64,000 bases of DNA from Acidovorax sp. Leaf160 (GCF_001424265.1 NZ_LMOV01000012.1:29888-93887); one strand, 5' to 3'. Counted from the stretch's first letter, positions 18,831-27,565 are shown. The notes: generated by a model from the letters alone, not told the origin. Made by a program: numbers and translations.

Positions 18831-19152
18831 AACCTGACTACGCAAGAGCGCTTCCCGCGTTCCCACGCAAAGGGCCTCAGCAAGGAGTGTTGCGATGGTC
18901 ATCCATGGGAACGAACGGGCAGGGGCCGCCGAACCGGCAGCGGGGTCGCGCCTGCATCCGTCAGGCATTGCGGCGGGTGGGTCGGTGCATCGACAGCGCT
19001 GCCGCGCCAGGCGACCTCGCGTACGGCCAGGGCAGGGCAGGCGCCGGGAGACCGCGATCAGTCCGCCACGGCCGAGTCCCGCGATTCGCGCGTTCCACGC
19101 TGCCCTCGCCGCTCCCAGCGCCCGTTCCATCCCTTCCCGGAAAGTTGATCGC

Positions 19153-19800
19153 ATGCCCCATACGCTGCCCGCTCTGCCTTACGCCTACGACGCGCTCGAA
19201 CCCCACATCGACGCACAGACAATGGAGATCCACCACACCAAACACCATCAGGCCTACATCAACAACCTGAACGCAGCGCTGGAAGGCAGCCCGCAGGCCG
19301 ACCTGCCCGTCGAACGGCTCGTCGCCCAGCTGGACGGGCTGCCCGAAGGCGTGCGAAATGCCGTGCGCAACAACGGCGGCGGGCACGCCAACCACAGCCT
19401 GTTCTGGACGGTGATGTCTCCCAGGGGCGGCGGAGCGCCGACAGGCGAACTGGCCGCCGCCATCGACGCGGACCTGGGCGGCCTCGATGCGTTCAAGGAC
19501 GCCTTCACCAAGGCGGCGCTGACGCGCTTCGGCAGCGGCTGGGCGTGGCTCACGGTGACGCCCCAGGGCCGGCTGGCGGTGGAGAGCTCGGGCAACCAGG
19601 ACAGCCCGCTGATGCGCGGCATTGCTTCCGGCAACACGCCGGTGCTGGGGCTGGATGTGTGGGAACACGCCTACTACCTCAAGTACCAAAACCGACGGCC
19701 CGAATACATCGCCGCGTTCTATAACGTAGTGGATTGGCCGGAGGTCGCCCGCCGCCATGCAGAGGCGCTCGCCGCGGTCGGCGGACGAACCTCCGCCTGA
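19153..19800 (+). CDS. sodA: Superoxide dismutase, Mn-type by signature
   Basis: Converts superoxide to peroxide and oxygen; 215 aa, cytoplasmic, no signal peptide. Metal ligands are visible in [30 protein letters not shown] and [16 protein letters not shown]. The stretch GNQDSPLM carries the Gln placed as in Mn-enzymes, whereas Fe-enzymes have a different residue pattern there. A Fur box lies about 320 bp upstream, consistent with iron-repressed MnSOD. The ATG at 19153 has GGAAAG upstream. Metal preference is an inference from signatures. Confidence 0.93.
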   Translation: MPHTLPALPYAYDALEPHIDAQTMEIHHTKHHQAYINNLNAALEGSPQADLPVERLVAQLDGLPEGVRNAVRNNGGGHANHSLFWTVMSPRGGGAPTGELAAAIDADLGGLDAFKDAFTKAALTRFGSGWAWLTVTPQGRLAVESSGNQDSPLMRGIASGNTPVLGLDVWEHAYYLKYQNRRPEYIAAFYNVVDWPEVARRHAEALAAVGGRTSA

Positions 19801-19863
19801 CGGCCGCCAGCCGCTACGCCACCCGAATCGCCATCCCACCCTGCGCCCCGGAGCCTTGCATCC

Positions 19864-20763
19864 ATGAACATCGACGAAGCGACCGTGCACCGCGCCCCCT
19901 GGGGGCCGCGCAAATGGCTGGGCGCCAGCATTGCGCTGCTCGGGCTGGTGGCGATCGCGCTGCAGTTCGCCGACTACCTGGAGGCGAACGAGCGGGTGGC
20001 GCAGGCCTGGCGGGGCGGCATGGTGGCGGCGCTGGCCACGGCGCTCGGCACGGTGCCGGTGATGTTTTCGCAGCGGCTGTCGGAAAAAGTGCAGGACACG
20101 CTGTTCGGCTTCGGTGCCGGTGTGATGCTGGCGGCCAGTTCGTTTTCGCTCATCATCCCCGGCCTGGCGGCCGCGCGCGAAGCCGGTGCCGGAGCGTGGC
20201 AGGCCGGCGGCATCATCGGCACGGCCATCCTGCTGGGCGCGCTGGCGCTGCTGCTCATGGAACGAATCCTGCCGCACGAACATTTCATCAAGGGCGTGGA
20301 GGGCGCGCAGACCTCGCGCACGCTGCGCCGCACGTGGCTGTTCGTGTTCGCGATCGCGCTGCACAACCTCCCGGAAGGGCTGGCGATCGGTGTCGCCTAC
20401 GCAGGCTCCGATGCGGTGGGCGCCGGCACCCTGACCGCCGGGATCGCCATCCAGGATGTCCCCGAGGGCCTGGTGGTGGCCGTGGCGCTGCTCGCTGCCG
20501 GCTACCGCCGCCCGCTGGCAGTGGGGCTGGGCATGGCGTCCGGATTGGTCGAGCCGCTGGGTGCCGTGCTGGGCGCGGTGGTGGTCAGCGCCTCGGCCAC
20601 CCTCTTGCCCTGGGGGCTGGGGTTCGCTGCGGGCGCCATGCTCTTCGTCATCAGCCACGAGATCATTCCGGAATCGCATCGCAAGGGCCACGAGGCCTGG
20701 GCGACCGGCGGCCTGATGATCGGCTTCGTCATCATGATGCTGCTGGACACGGCGCTGGGCTGA
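19864..20763 (+). CDS. ZIP-family divalent metal transporter
   Basis: Inner-membrane metal importer of 299 aa with about eight hydrophobic segments. The metal-site motif HNLPEGLAIGVAYAG lies in helix IV, followed by IQDVPEGLVVAVAL in helix V and ISHEIIPESHRKGHE near the C-terminus. An internal loop has LPHEHFIKGVEGAQ. The gene follows sodA by 64 bp on the same strand, so it may supply Mn or another metal under the same Fur-linked control; that link is inferred from position only. Confidence 0.9.
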   Translation: MNIDEATVHRAPWGPRKWLGASIALLGLVAIALQFADYLEANERVAQAWRGGMVAALATALGTVPVMFSQRLSEKVQDTLFGFGAGVMLAASSFSLIIPGLAAAREAGAGAWQAGGIIGTAILLGALALLLMERILPHEHFIKGVEGAQTSRTLRRTWLFVFAIALHNLPEGLAIGVAYAGSDAVGAGTLTAGIAIQDVPEGLVVAVALLAAGYRRPLAVGLGMASGLVEPLGAVLGAVVVSASATLLPWGLGFAAGAMLFVISHEIIPESHRKGHEAWATGGLMIGFVIMMLLDTALG

Positions 20764-20933
20764 TCCGACCCTGACCTGCTGCCTGGCGGTTTCCGGGCCG
20801 GGCTTTCGCCGGCCGCCGGAGCGTCATGGGTGGCAAGCGCTTGATGAGCGGGCTTCTGTTGCTCTCGTAATGATAGCGATTGGTTTGCGCGGGGCAGGAG
20901 GGCCACGGCGGTGTGCCCCCGCCATGCGGCACC

Positions 20934-21635
20934 TCAGCCGAACGCTCTCAACCCGGGAAGGTCGAGCACCTCCAGCGTCCCCCGGTGCACCCGCACGAGG
21001 CCCAGCGCCTGCAGCTGCTGCAGGATGCGGTTGGTGGTCTGGCGCGACAGCGCGAGCATCAGCGCCAGATCCTGCTGGGACAGCGCGAGGGCCCGGCGCG
21101 TGCCGCCGCCGCCGTGGCCCTGTCCGTACCCCTCCGCCATCAGCACCAGGCGGCGCGCCACGCGTTGCGGCGCGGGCAGCAGCGCCAGTTCCTCGATGGC
21201 GACGAAGGCCACCCGCAGCTTGTCGGTCAGCAGCAGGGCCAGGGCGCGCCAATGCGCTGGGTGCGCGCTCAGCCAGTCGAGCAGGGGGTCCTGCGGCACC
21301 TGCAGCAGCGTGCAGGGCAGGGCGGCATGGGCGTCGTGCGTGCGCGGGGCGCGGTCGAACACGGCGATTTCGCCGAACCAGGAGGGAGGCTCCAGCCGGG
21401 TGAGCAGGGCGGAGCGTGCGCCTTCGCTGGGGCCGCCCACGCCGGAGATTTTGACCGCCCCGCGCACCACCGCGTAAAGCCCGCAGGGCGCCGCGCCGCG
21501 CAGGAACAGCGCCTCGCCCGGCACCAGCGTGCGCAGCTGGGCCATCTGCACCAGCGCCTGGGCGAAATCCGGCGGCAGCGCCGCGAACCACCGGCCAGAG
21601 GCCAGCGTGGGCAGGTGGGCAGCGGCAGTGGGCAT
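20934..21635 (-). CDS. Crp/Fnr-family transcription regulator
   Basis: Regulator of 233 aa with an N-terminal cyclic-nucleotide-binding fold (GEALFLRGAAPCGLYAVVRGAVKISG at about 38-63, and FGEIAVFDRAPRTHDAHA). A C-terminal helix-turn-helix contains LSQQDLALMLALSRQTTNRILQQL near 179-202. No N-terminal cysteine cluster of the FNR type is seen, so oxygen sensing by Fe-S is unlikely. It is divergent from the DUF962 gene, with 177 bp between starts. The effector is unknown. Confidence 0.88.
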   Translation of the reverse strand: MPTAAAHLPTLASGRWFAALPPDFAQALVQMAQLRTLVPGEALFLRGAAPCGLYAVVRGAVKISGVGGPSEGARSALLTRLEPPSWFGEIAVFDRAPRTHDAHAALPCTLLQVPQDPLLDWLSAHPAHWRALALLLTDKLRVAFVAIEELALLPAPQRVARRLVLMAEGYGQGHGGGGTRRALALSQQDLALMLALSRQTTNRILQQLQALGLVRVHRGTLEVLDLPGLRAFG

Positions 21636-21812
21636 GCTGGGAGGCAGCGGCGTATGTGTCGGCCAGCCGACAGACGGGCGCGGCAGGTCGGCACGATTAT
21701 GGGAAGCGACGGGCCGCGGCAGCACAGGGCAAGCCCCGATGCGTGCCGCCCGGCCGCTCTGGCAGCCGCGCCCGGGCAGCTGCCGCCCGCGACGCCATCC
21801 CAAGGAGACACC

Positions 21813-22340
21813 ATGAAGACGCTGAACGACCATCTGGCGCAATACGCGGCCTACCACCGCGACCCGCGCAACATCCAGACCCATTTCATCGGCGTGCCGA
21901 TGATCATGCTGGGGGTGACCGTGCTGTTGTCGCGCCCCGAGTGGAGCTGGGGCGGTGGCGTGCCGATGTCGCCCGCGGTGCTGGCGGCGCTCGCCAGCTG
22001 CGCCTTCTATGCCCGGCTGGACCTGCGCTATGCCAGCGTCATGGCCGTGGTGCTGGCGGCGATGGTGGCGGTGGGGCACTGGCTGGCCGGCCAGTCCACC
22101 GCGCTGTGGCTGGGTGCGGGGGTGGGCCTCTTTGCCGTGGGCTGGGTGATCCAGTTCGTCGGCCATTTCTACGAAGGCCGCAAGCCCGCGTTCGTGGACG
22201 ACTTGGTGGGCCTGCTGATCGGGCCGCTCTTCGTGGTGGCGGAGCTGGGCTTTGCCCTGGGCCTGCGCCGCAGCGTGCAGGACGCGGTGCACGAACGGTC
22301 CGGCCCGGTGCGGCTGCGCGTCGGCACGCAGCGTGGCTGA
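21813..22340 (+). CDS. DUF962 / Mpo1-like membrane protein
   Basis: Polytopic membrane protein of 175 aa. The family motif is at the N-terminus (LAQYAAYHRDPRNIQTHFIGVP), followed by four or five hydrophobic segments and GWVIQFVGHFYEGRKPAF before the last pair. Yeast relatives (Mpo1) are dioxygenases for 2-hydroxy fatty acids that use the conserved histidines; whether this holds here is unknown. A strong AAGGAGA precedes the ATG at 21813. The last codons run into an 8-bp tandem repeat. Confidence 0.87.
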   Translation: MKTLNDHLAQYAAYHRDPRNIQTHFIGVPMIMLGVTVLLSRPEWSWGGGVPMSPAVLAALASCAFYARLDLRYASVMAVVLAAMVAVGHWLAGQSTALWLGAGVGLFAVGWVIQFVGHFYEGRKPAFVDDLVGLLIGPLFVVAELGFALGLRRSVQDAVHERSGPVRLRVGTQRG

Positions 22341-22381
22341 CTGGCTTACTGGCTTACTGGCTGAGTGGCTGGCTGGCGAGC
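22334..22381 (+). repeat. Degenerate 8-bp tandem repeat, six units
   Basis: Units TGGCTGAC, TGGCTTAC (twice), TGGCTGAG, TGGCTGGC and TGGCGAGC run from the last codons and stop of the DUF962 gene into the intergenic region. A slip inside it would alter the C-terminus of that protein. Confidence 0.7.
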
Positions 22382-22486
22382 GGGCGGGGCGGTCGGTGCG
22401 GTGGCGGCCGCTCGGGTGGATGCCGTCGCACCCTCGGGTTTGCCGGCTGGCTGGCCCCGCAGTGCAGCCGCACAATCGTTGGCACC

Positions 22487-23890
22487 ATGTCCCACATCCG
22501 CTTCGCCCCCACCGTCCTGCGCGGCAGTGCTGCTGCCGTCTGCGCTCTCACTCTGGCGCTGACCGCCTGCACCAGCACTCGCTCCGCCCACCCCTCGGCC
22601 ACGGCCGACCCGCTGCCTTCCGCAGCAGAGGCCGCACCGGCCGGCACGGCATGCCCGGCCGAGGTGCCTGCCTCCACGACCTGCTGGGCCGGGCGCGATT
22701 CGGCCGGCGCCTTCTATCTCATCGCCGTGCCCAAGGACTGGGCCGGAACGCTGGTGCTGCACGCGCACGGCGGGCCTGAGCTGGGCGCGCCGAAGGCCGA
22801 ACGCACGGCGGAAGACCTGGGCCGCTGGGCGATCATGGTGCGCGCGGGCTACGCCTGGGCGGGCTCCACGTATCGCCAGGGCGGCGTGGCGGTGCGCGCC
22901 GCCGCGGAAGACACCGAGCGCCTGCGCCGCATCTTCGACCAGTACGTCGGCAAGCCCCGCCGGACGGTGCTGCACGGCCAGTCGTGGGGGGCGGGCGTGG
23001 CCGCGCGCGGCGCGGAGATGTTCACCGCGCAGACCCTCGGCCGCCAGCCCTACGACGCCGTGCTGCTGACGAGCGGCGTGCTGGGCGGCGGCACGCGTTC
23101 CTACGACGTGCGCACCGACCTGCGCGCCGTCTACCAGTACCTCTGCCACAACCATCCCCGGCCGACGGAGCCGGCCTACGGCGTGAACCTGGGCCTGCCG
23201 GCCGGCGCGCACATGACGCGGGCCGACCTCAAGGCCCGGGTGGACGAATGCCTGGGGCTGGACCGCCCGGCCGCGCAGCGCAGCGCGGAGCAGCAGAGCC
23301 GGGTGACCACCCTGGAGCGCGTGCTGCGCATTCCGGCCAGCTCCATCCTGTCGCACATGAACTGGGCCACCTTCCACTTCCAGGAAATCAGCAGCCAGCG
23401 CACGGGCGGCGCCAGCCCGTTCGGCAACTTGGGGGCGGTGTATGCCGGCTCGCCCGATGACGCGGCGCTGAACGCGGGCGTGCCACGCCTGGCGGCCGAC
23501 CCGGCCGCTTACCGGCAGTTCGCGGCCGATACCGATCCGACGGGCCACATTCCCGTGCCGGTGCTGAGCGTGAAGTGGATCGGCGATCCCACCGCCTTCG
23601 TCGAGCTGGACACCCAGTTCCGCACCACCATGGAGGCCGCCGGCAGCGGCAGCCGCCTGGTGCAGACCTTTACCCGGCAGGGTACGCACAGCTACATCAG
23701 CGACCCGACCTATCCGGCGCTGATGTCCGCGCTGCTCGCCTGGGTCGAGCAGGGCGACAAGCCCACGCCCGAGCGCGTGGCCGCGCGCTGCCGCGAGGCC
23801 GAAGCGCCATACGGCGCCGGCTGCAGCTTCGAGCCGGGCTACCGGCCCGCGCCGCTGGCCGCGCGCGTGGCCGAACGCACCAGGCCCTGA
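22487..23890 (+). CDS. Putative lipoprotein alpha/beta hydrolase
   Basis: Predicted exported hydrolase of 467 aa. The N-terminal signal ends in a lipobox (LTLALTAC), so it is probably membrane-anchored. The fold is seen in the oxyanion region LVLHAHGGPELG, the nucleophile elbow HGQSWGAG (GxSxG-like) and a late QGTHSYI histidine. A large middle section (about 215-330) would form a lid. Substrate is unknown; it resembles secreted esterase or peptidase-like proteins of uncertain role. It stands alone between the 8-bp repeat and the 7-bp repeat before ppa. Confidence 0.75.
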   Translation: MSHIRFAPTVLRGSAAAVCALTLALTACTSTRSAHPSATADPLPSAAEAAPAGTACPAEVPASTTCWAGRDSAGAFYLIAVPKDWAGTLVLHAHGGPELGAPKAERTAEDLGRWAIMVRAGYAWAGSTYRQGGVAVRAAAEDTERLRRIFDQYVGKPRRTVLHGQSWGAGVAARGAEMFTAQTLGRQPYDAVLLTSGVLGGGTRSYDVRTDLRAVYQYLCHNHPRPTEPAYGVNLGLPAGAHMTRADLKARVDECLGLDRPAAQRSAEQQSRVTTLERVLRIPASSILSHMNWATFHFQEISSQRTGGASPFGNLGAVYAGSPDDAALNAGVPRLAADPAAYRQFAADTDPTGHIPVPVLSVKWIGDPTAFVELDTQFRTTMEAAGSGSRLVQTFTRQGTHSYISDPTYPALMSALLAWVEQGDKPTPERVAARCREAEAPYGAGCSFEPGYRPAPLAARVAERTRP

Positions 23891-23917
23891 CGGAACGCCC
23901 GCAGCCGCTGACGCTGC

Positions 23918-23980
23918 GCCGCATGCCGCATGCCGCGTGCCGCGTGCGGCGTGCGGCGTGCGGCGTGCGGCGTGCGGCGT
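23918..23980 (+). repeat. Heptanucleotide tandem array, nine units, at the ppa promoter
   Basis: Nine contiguous 7-bp units: GCCGCAT twice, GCCGCGT twice, GCGGCGT five times. The units change in steps of one base along the array. It ends four bases before a TAGAAT -10 box (23985-23990), so the -35 region of that promoter falls inside the array. Confidence 0.85.
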
Positions 23981-23984
23981 GGCC

Positions 23985-23990
23985 TAGAAT
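23985..23990 (+). promoter_or_regulatory. -10 box for ppa
   Basis: TAGAAT about 64 bp before the ppa start. No separate -35 hexamer is visible because the upstream 17-30 bp are the heptamer repeat. Confidence 0.5.
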
Positions 23991-24053
23991 CGCCGCGACC
24001 CGGCCACGGCCGTTCGAGCCCCGTTTTCTCTCTCATTCCTTTTGCGAGACCGC

Positions 24054-24590
24054 ATGTCCCTGAACAACGTCACCCCTGGCAAGAAACTGCCTGAAACCTT
24101 CAACGTCGTCATCGAGATCCCGATGGAATCGGATCCCATCAAGTACGAAGTGGACAAGGAAAGCGGCGCCATCTTCGTGGACCGTTTCCTGACGACGCCG
24201 ATGTACTACCCGACCAACTACGGCTACGTCCCGCAGACCCTGTCGGGTGACGGCGACCCGGTGGACGTGCTGGTGATGACCCCGTACCGCCTGCCGCCCG
24301 GTGTGGTCGTGCCCTGCCGTGCCCTTGGCATTCTGAAGATGGAAGACGAAGCCGGCGTGGACGGCAAGGTGCTGGCCGTGCCCACGGTGAAGATCCTCAA
24401 GGCCTATCAGCACATCCAGTCGCTGGACGATGTCGAGCCCCTCAAGCTCAAGGCCATCAGCCACTTCTTCGAGCACTACAAGGATCTGGAAGAGGGCAAG
24501 TGGGTCAAGGTGCTGGGCTGGGACGGCATCGAAGCCGCCCACAAGGAAATCACCGACGGCGCTGCCGCCTACCAGAAGACGCTGGGCTGA
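24054..24590 (+). CDS. ppa: Inorganic pyrophosphatase, soluble family I
   Basis: Hydrolyses pyrophosphate from biosynthetic reactions; 178 aa, cytoplasmic. Key features are [17 protein letters not shown] with the substrate-binding Lys/Glu, [12 protein letters not shown] and the signature [10 protein letters not shown] with the metal-binding aspartates. The ATG at 24054 gives the conserved [10 protein letters not shown] start. A strong terminator lies about 50 bp after the stop. The upstream heptamer repeat may affect its promoter. Confidence 0.97.
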   Translation: MSLNNVTPGKKLPETFNVVIEIPMESDPIKYEVDKESGAIFVDRFLTTPMYYPTNYGYVPQTLSGDGDPVDVLVMTPYRLPPGVVVPCRALGILKMEDEAGVDGKVLAVPTVKILKAYQHIQSLDDVEPLKLKAISHFFEHYKDLEEGKWVKVLGWDGIEAAHKEITDGAAAYQKTLG

Positions 24591-24642
24591 TCCCTCCGGG
24601 CCCTGGCCTCCGGTGCGCTCGGGCCCGCGGGCCGGGCGCGTG

Positions 24643-24672
24643 AAACCCGCTGGTGCAGCCAGCGGGTTTTTT
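24643..24672 (+). terminator. Rho-independent terminator after ppa
   Basis: Stem AAACCCGCTGG / CCAGCGGGTTT, loop TGCAG, followed by a run of six T. Confidence 0.9.
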
Positions 24673-24801
24673 CATGGGCGTCCGCAAAACCAGCATTCCG
24701 CCTACAGGTTTGTGACCAGCTGTAACCGAAGCGCTGCTATGCTGCCCGATTGGCTCGCGCCTGGCGCGGGCCCGTCACCGCTTTCCAAGGACCGTCCGCC
24801 C

Positions 24802-25320
24802 ATGTCTTCGCTGCCCTCATCCTCCACCTCCCACGCTGCCGGTTCCCACGCAGGCGGCGCCCACGCCCCCGGCGAATTCCTGACCTTCCGGCTGGGCCAG
24901 GAAGAGTACGGCATCGACATCCTGCGCGTGCAGGAAATCCGGTCGTACGAGCAGCCGACCCGCATGGCCCATGCGCCCGAATTCATCAAGGGCGTGATCG
25001 ACCTGCGCGGCGTGATCGTGCCCATCGTGGATCTGCGCCTGAAGTTGCGGTGTCCGACGGCCGACTACACCGACTTCACCGTCGTCATCATCCTCAACGT
25101 GGGTGGCACGGTGATAGGCGCGGTGGTGGACGCGGTGGCCGACGTGGTCGCGCTGGCCGAGGGCGACATCAAGCCCGCGCCGCAGTTCGAGAGCCAGATC
25201 GACACCGCCTTCGTGCGCGGCATCGCGACGGTGGGCGAGCGCATGCTGATCGTGGTGGACATCGAGTCGCTGCTGAGCAGCGCCGAAATGGGGCTGGTGC
25301 GCTCGGCGGCAGCGGCCTGA
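24802..25320 (+). CDS. cheW: CheW-like chemotaxis coupling protein
   Basis: Couples chemoreceptors to the CheA kinase; 172 aa, one CheW domain after a Ser/His/Gly-rich N-terminal tail of about 25 residues. The core reads FLTFRLGQEEYGIDILRVQE, then EFIKGVIDLRGVIVPIVDLR (about 73-92), and ends ERMLIVVDIESLLSS. No other chemotaxis gene is adjacent, so this may be one of several CheW copies. The start ATG at 24802 is preceded by CCAAGGACC. The 129 bp upstream contain the ppa terminator tail and no other clear signal. Confidence 0.9.
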   Translation: MSSLPSSSTSHAAGSHAGGAHAPGEFLTFRLGQEEYGIDILRVQEIRSYEQPTRMAHAPEFIKGVIDLRGVIVPIVDLRLKLRCPTADYTDFTVVIILNVGGTVIGAVVDAVADVVALAEGDIKPAPQFESQIDTAFVRGIATVGERMLIVVDIESLLSSAEMGLVRSAAAA

Positions 25321-25351
25321 AACTGAGCCGGAGTCGCCGGCGGCCTGCGCG

Positions 25352-26752
25352 TCAACCGGGCGGCTGGCGGAACGGGCTGCGCGACTGCAGGTGGTCCAGA
25401 TACTGCGCAACGCCCTGTCCCTCGCGCTCCAGGAACCGGTCCACCGCTTCGGCGAAAGCCGGATGCGCCAGCCAGTGCGCGCTGGTGGCCTGCACCGGCA
25501 GCAGGGCCCGCGCCATCTTGTGCTCGCCCTGCGCCCCGCCTTCGAAACGCTGCACGCCGTGGGCGATGCACCAGGCGATCGGCTGGTAGTAGCAGGCCTC
25601 GAAGTGCAGACAGTCCACCCGCTCGATCGCGCCCCAGTACCGCCCGAAGGCCACTTCAGAGTGTTTTGTGCCGCTGGCGCTTGATCCGCCTGGTCCTATA
25701 GCTATCAAACTTGTAGCAATCGGCTCGCCTGCGCGCTCGGCGATGAAGAGCACCCACGACTCGGGCATGTCCCGCTCCATGCGATGGAAGAAATCGCGCG
25801 ACAGATAGGGCGGGTTGCCGTGTTCCAGGTAGGTGCGCTCGTAGCAACGGTAGAAGAAATCCCAGTCGCTGGCGGTGATGCCGCTGCCCCGCAGCGCCCG
25901 GAACGCGACGCCCGCCTCGGCCACGCGCCGGCGTTCCTGGCGGATCTTCTTGCGTTTGTCCTGCGAAAGCGATGCGAGGAAGTCCTCGAAATCGCGGAAC
26001 GGCCGGCCTGGCGCCTCGGACTCGTGCGGAGCGGGGAGCGTGGGGGCCACACTCTCGCCGCCGCCGGGCCGCCCCAAGGCGGCGAGGGCCCCCTCGGGGG
26101 GCAGCGAACCACGCGAAGCGGGGAGCGTGGGGGCCTCACTCTCGCCGCCGCCGGGCCGCCCCAAGGCGGGGAGGGCCCCCTCGGGGGGCAGCGAACCACG
26201 CGAAGCGGGGAGCGTGGGGGCCACATTCTTCCAATGAAACTGCACCGTGTGCCGCAGCATCAGGCCTTGCGCGCGGGCGGCTTCCACATCCTCATCCGCT
26301 GCAAACAGCAGGTGCAGCGACGACAGCTCCGCCTCTTCGCACCAGGCCAGCAGGGCCTGCAGCAGTGTGGCGCGCGCCGCGTCGCTGCGGGCCAGCAGGC
26401 GGGCGCCGGGCACGGGGGTGAAGGGCACGGCGACCACCGCTTTCGGGTAGTAATCCAGCCCGTGACGGCCGTAGGCGTCGGCCCAGGCCCAGTCGAAGAC
26501 GTATTCGCCATAGGAATGCGCCTTGACGTACAGCGCGCAAGCCGCCTGCAAGGTGTCGCCCTGCCAGAGCGTGAAGAAGCGCGCGGTCCAGCCGGTGCTG
26601 GGCGTTGCGCTGCCGCTGTCCTGCAATGCGGCCAGATACGCATGGCGCAGGAAAGGCGTGGGGTGCGGCTGCCCGGCCAGCAGGGCATTCCAGGCCGCCG
26701 CGTCGATCTGGCCGGCCTGATCGGTGACGCGCAACTCGTACTCGCAAGGCAT
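25352..26752 (-). CDS. GNAT-fold protein of the DUF482/COG3146 type, expanded by repeats
   Basis: Predicted acyltransferase-like protein of 466 aa; the family is usually near 380-400. The N-terminal part (TPFLRHAYLAALQDSG, then YVFDWAWADAYGRHGLDYYPK) and the C-terminal part (LEHGNPPYLSRDFF, FEACYYQPIAWCIAHG, RFEGGAQGEHKMARAL) are typical of the family. Residues about 175-239 are two copies of a 29-residue repeat plus a partial third, from an 87-bp tandem repeat. Residues about 343-364 (with GPGGSSASGTKHSE) come from a dispersed repeat. Both insertions keep the frame. The reaction is not known. The ATG at 26752 precedes the conserved region; upstream in-frame sequence is low-complexity. Confidence 0.85.
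   Translation of the reverse strand: MPCEYELRVTDQAGQIDAAAWNALLAGQPHPTPFLRHAYLAALQDSGSATPSTGWTARFFTLWQGDTLQAACALYVKAHSYGEYVFDWAWADAYGRHGLDYYPKAVVAVPFTPVPGARLLARSDAARATLLQALLAWCEEAELSSLHLLFAADEDVEAARAQGLMLRHTVQFHWKNVAPTLPASRGSLPPEGALPALGRPGGGESEAPTLPASRGSLPPEGALAALGRPGGGESVAPTLPAPHESEAPGRPFRDFEDFLASLSQDKRKKIRQERRRVAEAGVAFRALRGSGITASDWDFFYRCYERTYLEHGNPPYLSRDFFHRMERDMPESWVLFIAERAGEPIATSLIAIGPGGSSASGTKHSEVAFGRYWGAIERVDCLHFEACYYQPIAWCIAHGVQRFEGGAQGEHKMARALLPVQATSAHWLAHPAFAEAVDRFLEREGQGVAQYLDHLQSRSPFRQPPG
25660..25720 (-). repeat. GCTAT/ATAGC dispersed element, copy D, inside the GNAT-fold gene
   Basis: On the minus strand it reads ATTGCTACAAGTTTGATAGC, then ATCAAGCGCCAGCGGC and AAAACACTC. The last 25 bp are almost the same as the end of copy B at 8.8 kb. 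It is translated in frame. Confidence 0.8.
26034..26226 (-). repeat. 87-bp tandem repeat (29 codons), two full units and a partial third
   Basis: GGGAGCGTGGGGGCC recurs at 26034, 26121 and 26208, exactly 87 bp apart. The two full units differ at only a few bases. The unit is very GC-rich, contains CCCCAAGGCGG and GGGCCCCCTCGGGGGGC hairpin-forming stretches, and has no stop in the frame used by the gene. Confidence 0.9.
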
Positions 26753-26922
26753 GGAGGGGGCGTCTGGCGTGGAGGGGGGAGCGGAGGGCGATGGCAAGGG
26801 CGGGTCTTTCGGTCGGGCAGAGATCGCCAGGTGGGGCGCTGCTGCGATGGTGCCACCGGATCGGCCACCCCGCGCACGCTGGGGTCGTGCCGGGGTGCGC
26901 GCCGGCCGGCACAATCACGGCC

Positions 26923-27516
26923 ATGACGTCTTCCCGCCTCCGCCAACCCGTCCCCCTCGACCGCGCCACCCGGCTGATCAACCATGGCCCGACCGTGCTG
27001 GTCAGCGCCCGCCACGGCGGGCGCAGCAACGTGATGGCGGCGGCCTGGAACATGGCGCTGGACTTCGCACCGCCCAAGGTCGCGGTGGTGATCGACAAGG
27101 CCACCTTCACGCGCGGGCTGATCGAGGCTTCCGGGCACTTCGCGCTCAGCGTTCCCTGCCGCGCGCAGGCCGCGCTGACCACGGCCATCGGCGGCGTCAG
27201 CGGCCAGACGGTGGACAAGCCGGCCACGCTGCCGGGCCTGGCCTGGATCGATGACGAGCCGGCCAGCCCCGCGCCGCTGGTGGCCGGCTGCGTGGCCTGG
27301 CTCGCCTGCCGGCTGTTGCCTGAACCGCACATTCAGCAGACCTACGACCTGTTCCTGGGCGAAGTGGTGGGCGCATGGGCCGACACGCGCGTGTATTCAG
27401 ACGGGCGCTGGCATTTCGACGGGCACGACGAACTGCGCACGCTGCACCATGTGGCAGGAGGGCACTACCTGCTGGCCGGAGCGGCCGTGGGCACGGACGC
27501 AGGCGCGGCCGGCTGA
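26923..27516 (+). CDS. Flavin reductase-like protein (FMN-binding split barrel)
   Basis: Predicted FMN-binding flavoprotein of 197 aa. The N-terminal part LVSARHGGRSNVMAAAWNMA followed by PPKVAVVIDKATFTRGLIE is the typical flavin-reductase domain, and CVAWLACRLLP and QTYDLFLGEVVGAWAD follow. Such proteins reduce flavin for a partner oxygenase or act as stand-alone reductases; no oxygenase is adjacent. The ATG at 26923 gives a normal length. It is divergent from the GNAT-fold gene with 170 bp between starts. Confidence 0.85.
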   Translation: MTSSRLRQPVPLDRATRLINHGPTVLVSARHGGRSNVMAAAWNMALDFAPPKVAVVIDKATFTRGLIEASGHFALSVPCRAQAALTTAIGGVSGQTVDKPATLPGLAWIDDEPASPAPLVAGCVAWLACRLLPEPHIQQTYDLFLGEVVGAWADTRVYSDGRWHFDGHDELRTLHHVAGGHYLLAGAAVGTDAGAAG

Positions 27517-27565
27517 CCGTGCAGGCGCCGGCCGCCCGGCGCGCCGCCCCGCTGCTGCTGGCCGC

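Noticed and set aside
18887..19153. A small gene between the Fur box and sodA, on either strand
   Set aside because: Frames there are out of phase, lack a ribosome site and show no recognisable protein; they look like by-products of high GC.
26034..26226. The regular 87-bp repeat as a possible CRISPR array
   Set aside because: The repeats are contiguous with no distinct spacers, are 87 bp long and lie inside a coding gene; no cas genes are present.
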